A DNA stretch of 64,000 nt from Bacillus sp. FJAT-47783. Lineage in GTDB: Bacteria; Bacillota; Bacilli; Bacillales; Aeribacillaceae. Below are positions 63,997 through 64,000 of this stretch, piece after piece; within the stretch, counting starts at the first letter, position 1; each line of letters begins with the position of its first letter. The stretch is taken from assembly GCF_022808615.1 (NCBI RefSeq), contig NZ_JAKZKS010000003.1:1-64000 (forward strand), read 5' to 3'. The position numbers were made by a program, and so were the translations under genes. The notes beneath the pieces are model-generated. The model was not told the DNA's origin and ran no database searches. It saw nothing but the letters and a program-made list of their open reading frames with translations.

Positions 63997-64000
63997 TGAA

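Noticed and set aside
1-64000. CRISPR array, rRNA operon or prophage
   Set aside because: No regularly spaced direct repeats, no rRNA signature and no run of phage structural genes were seen.

Overview
The window is low-GC Firmicutes chromosome from an endospore-forming member of the Bacillaceae. From about 8 kb to the right edge it follows the Bacillus subtilis dnaG-sigA to comG region almost gene for gene: dnaG, sigA, cccA, trmK, yqfO, ispH, yqfQ, cshB, nfo, yqfT, yqfU, znuCB-zur, yqfW, yqfX, ispG, yqgB, sodA, yqgE, pbpA, pstSCAB-phoU, yqgN, yqgO, gluP, yqgQ, glcK, yqgS, yqgT, yqgU, yqgV, yqgW, yqgX, yqgY, comGA-GG, yqzE, yqzG. A germination protein (SpoVAF type), a spore-peptidoglycan-type endopeptidase (YqgT) and SinR/SinI support a spore-forming Bacillus relative. 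No species is claimed.

Region 1-8.1 kb is the variable part. It holds the edge of a possible mobile-element gene, a truncated UDP-GlcNAc 2-epimerase, a two-domain protein (GH113-like barrel that appears to lack both catalytic glutamates, plus DNRLRE), and a leftward three-gene polysaccharide operon (processive GT2, WecG/TagA GT26, DUF2334 deacetylase-like). Between this operon and sinR lies about 480 bp carrying copies of the SinR recognition word GTTCTTT, mostly as 16-bp palindromes. One pair brackets the inferred leftward promoter and one covers the -10 of sinR. An unlisted 46-codon sinI follows sinR. In B. subtilis the tapA-sipW-tasA matrix operon sits at this place, so a different SinR-controlled surface polymer locus appears to occupy it.

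Region 8.1-13.6 kb is yqzG, yqzE, aroK and the comG competence pilus operon, with two ComK boxes 18 bp apart upstream. Region 13.6-33 kb carries housekeeping and envelope genes: a MidA-type methyltransferase, YqgX, lipoprotein YqgU, endopeptidase YqgT, LTA synthase-like YqgS, glucokinase, SpoVAF, rhomboid GluP, DUF92, 5-formyl-THF cyclo-ligase, L33, and a nucleotidyltransferase fused to a decayed phosphomutase domain. It also holds a decayed gene at 15.8 kb, an inverted pair of MITE-like repeats flanking glcK-yqgQ, and a strongly structured RNA-like element at 31.56-31.78 kb that resembles HEARO/IscB omega RNA without an IscB gene.

Region 33-46.7 kb is phosphate uptake (phoU and pstSCAB behind a four-repeat Pho box), the cell-elongation PBP PbpA, transporters, MnSOD, a CAT-anticodon tRNA and a Na/Pi cotransporter. 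Region 46.7-64 kb holds isoprenoid genes ispG and ispH, zinc uptake znuCB-zur with a Zur operator, DNA repair (nfo), an RNA helicase, tRNA methylation, cytochrome c550, an acyl-CoA dehydrogenase, the primary sigma factor and primase.
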